Source: an uncultured Planctomycetales bacterium (lineage in GTDB: Bacteria > Planctomycetota > Planctomycetia > Isosphaerales > Isosphaeraceae). Taken from it: DNA of 20,875 nt. Of the stretch, positions 16,829 to 20,875 are shown one piece after another (within the stretch, counting starts at the first letter, position 1; each line of letters begins with the position of its first letter). The notes below the pieces were generated by a model, which was not told the DNA's origin, ran no database searches, and saw only the letters and a list, made by a program, of their open reading frames with translations. The stretch covers positions 1-20,875 of the forward strand of contig CALCIB010000058.1 of assembly GCA_937907525.1 (NCBI GenBank), read 5' to 3'. The position numbers and the translations under genes are program-made.

Positions 16829-17842
16829 GTGATCGTCGTGATGAAGCCGGACGCGAGCGGGGCGCAGATCGAGGCCATGTCGCAACAAATCGCCGAAATG
16901 GGGCTGACCCCGCAGGTCATCAAGGGCGAGCATCAGACGGTCGTCGCGGCCCTCGGACAGGAACTGTCCGGAATGGTCGAGGCGCTCGAGGTCGGCGGGG
17001 GGGTCGAGAAGGTCCTGCCGATCATGGCCCCTTACAAGCGGGCCTCGTCGGAGATCAAGAAGGACCGAACCGTCGTCAAGGCGCTGGGGCTGGAGGTCGG
17101 CGGGGTGAAGGTCGCGGCGATCGCCGGGCCGTGCTCGGTGGAGAGCGAGGAACAGATCGTCGCGATCGCCGGGAAGCTCAAGGACCTGGGCGCCACCGGG
17201 CTTCGCGGCGGGGCGTTCAAACCCCGGACCAGCCCGTACAGCTTCCAGGGGCACAAGGAGAACGGCCTCAAAATGCTCGCCGCGGCGCGGGAGGCGACCG
17301 GGCTGGCGATCGTCACCGAGGTGATGGCGCCGGAGCACGTCCCGATGCTCGCCGAGTACGCCGACGTCCTCCAGATCGGCGCCCGCAACATGCAGAACTA
17401 CCAGCTTCTTCAAGCCGTCGGCGATTCCGGCAAGCCGACGCTTCTGAAGCGCGGGATGAGCGCGACGGTGGAGGAGTTCCTTTTGGCCGCCGAGTACATC
17501 CTCGACCGCGGCAACCCCAACGTCATGCTCTGCGAGCGCGGGATTCGGACGTTCGAGGACCACACCCGCTTCACCCTCCCCCTGGCGACGGTCGCCTACC
17601 TGCACGAGAAGTCGCACTTGCCGGTGGTGGTGGACCCGTCGCACGGCACGGGCAAGGCGAGTCTGGTCGCGTCGATGTCCAGGGCGTCGGTGGCCGCGGG
17701 GGCCGACGCCTTGATCATCGAGGTCCACGAGGATCCCAAGCGGGCCGCCAGCGACGGCGCCCAGACCATCACCCCCGACGCCTTCGGCAAGCTCATGACC
17801 GACTGTCGCCGCGTCGCCGAGGCCGTCGACCGGACCATGTGA
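16829..17842 (+). CDS. aroF: 3-deoxy-7-phosphoheptulonate (DAHP) synthase, type I-beta with N-terminal regulatory domain
   Basis: 337 aa. Condenses phosphoenolpyruvate and erythrose 4-phosphate to DAHP, the entry step of the shikimate pathway, in the cytoplasm. Residues 1-70 form a ferredoxin-like regulatory domain of the Thermotoga type (MIVVMKPDAS start, then GEHQTVVAALG). The barrel follows from about 80. Metal ligands expected for the family are present: Cys102 in AGPCSVES, His272 in DPSHGTG, Glu298 in IIEVHEDP and Asp309 in AASDGAQT. The substrate-binding GGAFKPRTSPYSFQG stretch is intact. The start is GTG 16829 with GAGAGGG upstream; it gives the normal family length. The ferredoxin-like domain mediates feedback inhibition by Tyr or Phe in studied homologues. 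Here the gene also appears to be controlled by a leader attenuator, so both enzyme activity and transcription may respond to aromatic amino acids. Confidence 0.96.
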   Translation: MIVVMKPDASGAQIEAMSQQIAEMGLTPQVIKGEHQTVVAALGQELSGMVEALEVGGGVEKVLPIMAPYKRASSEIKKDRTVVKALGLEVGGVKVAAIAGPCSVESEEQIVAIAGKLKDLGATGLRGGAFKPRTSPYSFQGHKENGLKMLAAAREATGLAIVTEVMAPEHVPMLAEYADVLQIGARNMQNYQLLQAVGDSGKPTLLKRGMSATVEEFLLAAEYILDRGNPNVMLCERGIRTFEDHTRFTLPLATVAYLHEKSHLPVVVDPSHGTGKASLVASMSRASVAAGADALIIEVHEDPKRAASDGAQTITPDAFGKLMTDCRRVAEAVDRTM

Positions 17843-17892
17843 GCCGATTCGGCCGCCGCGTCGTCACATTAATATTTAAGGTTCCTTTGTAG

Positions 17893-17958
17893 GCTGGGTC
17901 GTGACCCAGCTTGGAGAAGCCTCGGCTCGCGTGGGCTGGGTCCAGACCCAGCCCACGC
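17893..17958. repeat. Two related hairpins between convergent aroF and radical SAM genes
   Basis: GCTGGGTC/GACCCAGC (17893-17910) and a longer GCGTGGGCTGGGTC/GACCCAGCCCACGC (17929-17958) share the GCTGGGTC core. The second is a perfect 14-bp stem around CA. Both lie between two converging stop codons, so they may act as bidirectional terminators, though they lack T-tracts. The shared core also suggests an interspersed palindromic repeat family different from the one at 12.4 and 20.8 kb. Confidence 0.65.
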
Positions 17959-17964
17959 GAACAC

Positions 17965-19116
17965 TCACGCGCCCGCGGTCTTGGCGGCCTCATCCCAGGC
18001 GTGGGGGACGTAGACGCAGTCGGGGTCGGAGCCGAAGGGGTCGCCGTCGACGGCGGCGGCGCGGGCGCGGCTGCCGCCGCAGATATGACGATATTCGCAG
18101 ACGCCGCACTTGCCGCCGAACGAGTCGGCGTCGCGGAGCCGTCGGAAGATCGGCGACTTCTGGTACACCTCCACCACGTCGTTGAACGGGACCATCCCGC
18201 AGGTCATCGGCAGGAATCCGCTGGGGTGGATCAGCCCGGCGTGGCTGATGAAGAGGATCCCACGACCGTCGTTGACCCCCGCCCCCTCCCAGCCCCGCGC
18301 CGAGGTCTTCATCGGCTCCGACTTGCCCAGCGCCTTCCTCATCTGCAAGACGTATCGACGGTAGTGCATCCCCTCGGTCGTCTTGACCATGAACGAATGC
18401 TCGCGCGAGATCCTCCACAGGCGCTCGAACGCCCTCTCGTAGCGCTCGGCGTCCAGGCGGAGCTTCTTCGAGGCCCGGCCGACGGGGATGATGAGGAACA
18501 GCGACCAAAGCGCGATCCCATGCGGCTCCAGCATGTCGGCGATGGCTTCGAGCTGGTCGTAGGTGTCGGGGGTGAGCGTGGTGTTGACCTGGATCGGGAT
18601 CCCCAGCGCGCGGGCGTCGTCCATGATCCGGTGGGTCATGGCGAACGAGCCGGCGACGCCGCGGAGCTTGTCGTGGGTCGCCGCGTCGGCGCCGTCGATC
18701 GAGACGGCCATGCGGCCGATCCCCGCCTCCTTCAATTTGGCGAGCGCCTCGGCCGTCACCAGCGGGGTGGGCGAGGGGGTGATCGCCGGCTCGATCCCGA
18801 CGGCCCTGGCGTGGCGGATCAACTCGAAGAGGTCGGCCCGCTTCAGGGGGTCGCCACCGGTGAAGACGAGCAGGGGGGGCTCTGGGAACCGCGTGAGTTG
18901 GTCGATCAGCTTGATCGAGTCGACCGTCGTCATCTCGTCGGGGTGGGCCCTGGGCTGGGCTCGGGCCCGGCAGTGGAGGCAGACCAGATCGCAGGCCTTG
19001 GTGATCTCGTAGAAGACGATCAACGGCGACTGGTCGAAGTTCCGACGGCGAGGGCCGCCGGGGCGAGCGCCCGCGGCCGGCCGCGGGGCGGGAACGGCTG
19101 GGTGGGTGTGGCTCAT
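17965..19116 (-). CDS. Radical SAM/SPASM-domain protein (TIGR04053-like)
   Basis: 383 aa, cytoplasmic. The radical SAM cluster motif is CDLVCLHC (Cys42, Cys46, Cys49), binding the [4Fe-4S] cluster that cleaves S-adenosylmethionine. The TGGDPL glycine motif and barrel strands (AVSIDGAD) follow. The C-terminal SPASM-like region has Cys306, Cys337, Cys340, Cys346 and Cys367, enough for at least one auxiliary Fe-S cluster. The start (FDQSPLIVFYEITKACDL) and overall pattern match the TIGR04053 group, relatives of the heme-pathway enzymes AhbC/AhbD and NirJ; this is recall, not a search. The substrate is not proven. It is divergent from a protoporphyrinogen oxidase gene with 143 bases between starts, which supports a role in tetrapyrrole metabolism. 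The start ATG at 19116 has a poor ribosome-binding site, and the first 25 residues are Pro/Ala-rich. Confidence 0.88.
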   Translation of the reverse strand: MSHTHPAVPAPRPAAGARPGGPRRRNFDQSPLIVFYEITKACDLVCLHCRARAQPRAHPDEMTTVDSIKLIDQLTRFPEPPLLVFTGGDPLKRADLFELIRHARAVGIEPAITPSPTPLVTAEALAKLKEAGIGRMAVSIDGADAATHDKLRGVAGSFAMTHRIMDDARALGIPIQVNTTLTPDTYDQLEAIADMLEPHGIALWSLFLIIPVGRASKKLRLDAERYERAFERLWRISREHSFMVKTTEGMHYRRYVLQMRKALGKSEPMKTSARGWEGAGVNDGRGILFISHAGLIHPSGFLPMTCGMVPFNDVVEVYQKSPIFRRLRDADSFGGKCGVCEYRHICGGSRARAAAVDGDPFGSDPDCVYVPHAWDEAAKTAGA

Positions 19117-19259
19117 GGCGGTGGGGCGGGGCGTCGCTGACGTCCGGCGCGGGCCTCGTTAGAATGGAAGTCCTTACGGTACGAACTGAAATAATAGCCG
19201 AACTCGGCCCGCCGCTTCAAGCCGGCGCGCCCCGCGCGGCCCCTGGCGACGAGGCGACG

Positions 19260-20669
19260 ATGGACGGGACCGTGGACGTGGCGGTGGTGGGGGGCGGGAT
19301 CTCCGGGCTGGCCGCGGCCAACAAGCTCCGCGAGGTCGCCCTGGGGCTGTCGGTCGCGGTGCTGGAGGCCGGCCCGCGGCCGGGGGGCGTGCTGGGGACG
19401 GTTCGCCGCGACGGCTTCCTGATCGAGCAATCCGCCGACAGCTTCATCACCAACGTCCCCTGGGCGATCGACCTTTGCCGACGGTTGGGATTGGGCGACG
19501 ACCTCGTCGCCACCGACCCGAACCATCGCCGCTCGTTCGTCGTCCGCAAAGGCAGGCTGGAGCCGATCCCCGACGGCCTGGTCGTCATGGCGCCCTCCAG
19601 GATCGGGCCGATGGTCAAGACGCGGATCCTCGGCGCCGGCGGCAAGCTCCGGCTGGCGCTTGAGCGCGTCCTGCCCCGCGGCGACGGCGCCGACGAATCG
19701 CTCGCCTCCTTCGCCCGCCGCCGCTTCGGACGGCAAGCCTACGACCGCCTGATCCAGCCCCTGGTCGGCGGCATGTACACCGGCGACCCCGAGCGCCTGA
19801 GCGTCAAGGCCACCATGCCGAGGTTCCTGGAGATGGAGCAAAACCACGGCAGCCTCATCAAGGCCATGCGCGCCGCCGGCGAGGCCGGAGGGGGGACGAC
19901 CCAGGGCTCGGGCGCGCGCTACGGGTTGTTCGCGGGATTGAGTGAAGGCATGTCGATGTTGGTCGACGCCCTCGCCGCCCGCGTCCCGATCCGGCTCCAC
20001 GCCAGGGTCGACCGCCTGGAGGGGGACGACGACGGCTGGCGGCTGACCGTCGGCGGCGAGCCGCTCAAGGCCCGCTCCGTGCTGATCGCCGCGCCTCCCG
20101 GGACCGCCGCGGGGCTGCTGCGGGGGATTGACGCCCCGGCCGCCAGGCTGATCGAGGGGATCCCCGGATCGACCAGCGCGGTCGTCTCGCTGGGATACCG
20201 TCGCGACCGGATCGCGCACCCGCTGGACGGCTTCGGGTTCGTGGTCCCGTTCGTGGAGGACCGGAGGATCCTCTCCGGCAGCTTCTCCAGCGTGAAGTTC
20301 GCCGGCCGCGCGCCGGAGGGCTCGGCCCTGATCCGCGTCTTCATGGGAGGGGCCAAACACCCCGAGCTGGTCGAGCTTGACGACGCCGAGCTGGTCCGGA
20401 TCGCGTCGGCCGAGTTGGCCGAGCTGCTGGGCGCCCGCGGCGAGCCCGACGTGGCGGTCGTCGCGCGATGGCGGGGCTCGATGCCCCAGTACGAGGTCGG
20501 CCACCTGGACCGAATCGCGACGATCGCCGACCGGGTCGCGGCGATCCCCGGATTGGAGGTCACCGGCAACTGGCTGGCCGGGGTGGGCGTCCCCGCCTGC
20601 GTCAAGGCCGGCGAGGACGCCGCCGCCCGAATCGCCGCCCACCACGCCGAGACCGCCAGGCGGGTGTAG
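19260..20669 (+). CDS. hemY: Oxygen-dependent protoporphyrinogen IX oxidase (HemY/HemG type)
   Basis: 469 aa. FAD enzyme that oxidises protoporphyrinogen IX to protoporphyrin IX (or coproporphyrinogen III in coproporphyrin-route bacteria), the late step of heme synthesis. The N-terminal dinucleotide fold has GGGISGLAA (11-19) and the acidic strand end LEAGPRPGG. Family stretches follow: SADSFITN, LVGGMYTGDPERLS, and the C-terminal FAD-contact region VTGNWLAGVGVPACVKAG. ATG 19260 is used because GAGG lies 5 bases upstream and the flavin motif then begins at the normal position; an ATG at 19164 would add 32 residues without a ribosome-binding site. Which porphyrinogen is the substrate cannot be read from sequence. 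The same subfamily is also called HemG. The divergent radical SAM/SPASM gene is the likely functional neighbour. Confidence 0.95.
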   Translation: MDGTVDVAVVGGGISGLAAANKLREVALGLSVAVLEAGPRPGGVLGTVRRDGFLIEQSADSFITNVPWAIDLCRRLGLGDDLVATDPNHRRSFVVRKGRLEPIPDGLVVMAPSRIGPMVKTRILGAGGKLRLALERVLPRGDGADESLASFARRRFGRQAYDRLIQPLVGGMYTGDPERLSVKATMPRFLEMEQNHGSLIKAMRAAGEAGGGTTQGSGARYGLFAGLSEGMSMLVDALAARVPIRLHARVDRLEGDDDGWRLTVGGEPLKARSVLIAAPPGTAAGLLRGIDAPAARLIEGIPGSTSAVVSLGYRRDRIAHPLDGFGFVVPFVEDRRILSGSFSSVKFAGRAPEGSALIRVFMGGAKHPELVELDDAELVRIASAELAELLGARGEPDVAVVARWRGSMPQYEVGHLDRIATIADRVAAIPGLEVTGNWLAGVGVPACVKAGEDAAARIAAHHAETARRV

Positions 20670-20700
20670 TCCTCGATCCCGGAGAGCGCTCGAACAGGGT

Positions 20701-20875
20701 CTTCCCCCCTCGCGGGGGAAGACAGACCGCGCAGCGGTCAGATGAGGGGGACGACACGCGGGACGGCCGTTGGAATTCGCGAAAGCCTCGCCCGACCGGC
20801 TCGGGATTCCAACGGCCCCTTTGCTCGTCCTCCCCCTCATCCGGCCCTTCGGGCCACCTTCCCCCGCGAGGGGGG
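20701..20875. repeat. Composite REP-like element, copy 2 (REP - stem-loop - REP)
   Basis: Left REP unit in minus orientation (20701-20750, inner hairpin GACCGC/GCGGTC). A central stem-loop has 12-bp arms GGCCGTTGGAAT (20765-20776) and ATTCCAACGGCC (20806-20817). The right REP unit is in plus orientation (20831 to the window end, inner hairpin GGCCC/GGGCC). The loop shares GAAAGCC and CGGCTCGGGAT with the reverse complement of the copy at 12.35 kb. It begins 31 bases after the protoporphyrinogen oxidase stop codon. Confidence 0.8.

Noticed and set aside
19113..20840. 575-codon minus-strand frame opposite protoporphyrinogen oxidase
   Set aside because: Mirror frame of a GC-rich gene, with no motifs; it runs into the terminal repeats.

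Overview
The window is GC-rich bacterial chromosome, most likely from a planctomycete of the Isosphaeraceae type. The main evidence is two DUF1559 proteins (prepilin-type N-terminus, C-terminal H-X9-DG motif), secreted proteins of planctomycete style, and a cytochrome c peroxidase fused to EF-hands. The assignment is inference from gene content. I saw no rRNA, tRNA, CRISPR array or complete transposon.

Layout. 1-2890: an exported HtrA-type protease with two PDZ domains, then a CPBP-family membrane protease. 2964-3917: a secreted protein of unknown function. 3942-7019 (minus): a large membrane-anchored sigma-54 activator with GAF, AAA+ and Fis-type HTH domains. It is divergent from an alpha/beta hydrolase (7612-8490); the 592-bp gap holds two related palindromes and a good sigma-54 promoter candidate facing the hydrolase. 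8494-8704: three tandem copies of a terminator-like hairpin. 9122-10183: DUF1559 protein, convergent with a small lipoprotein (10260-10661). 11145-12065: secreted esterase. 12066-12502: intergenic repeats. 12503-15775 (minus): DUF1559 gene followed by a di-heme peroxidase/EF-hand fusion.

15776-16828 is the most interesting stretch. A 37-codon leader ORF packed with Phe, Tyr and Trp codons is followed by a near-perfect antiterminator/terminator pair, upstream of the gene for DAHP synthase (first enzyme of aromatic amino acid synthesis, 16829-17842). This looks like ribosome-mediated attenuation sensing all three aromatic amino acids. A sigma-70-like promoter just after the terminator would give an unattenuated second transcript. 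A mini-ORF with an exceptionally long Shine-Dalgarno match and a stack of hairpins lie further upstream.

17965-19116 (minus) is a radical SAM/SPASM protein, divergent from oxygen-dependent protoporphyrinogen oxidase (19260-20669), suggesting a tetrapyrrole-related pair. The window starts and ends in copies of an interspersed REP-like repeat. Together with the copy at 12.4 kb, these show compensatory changes in their stems.
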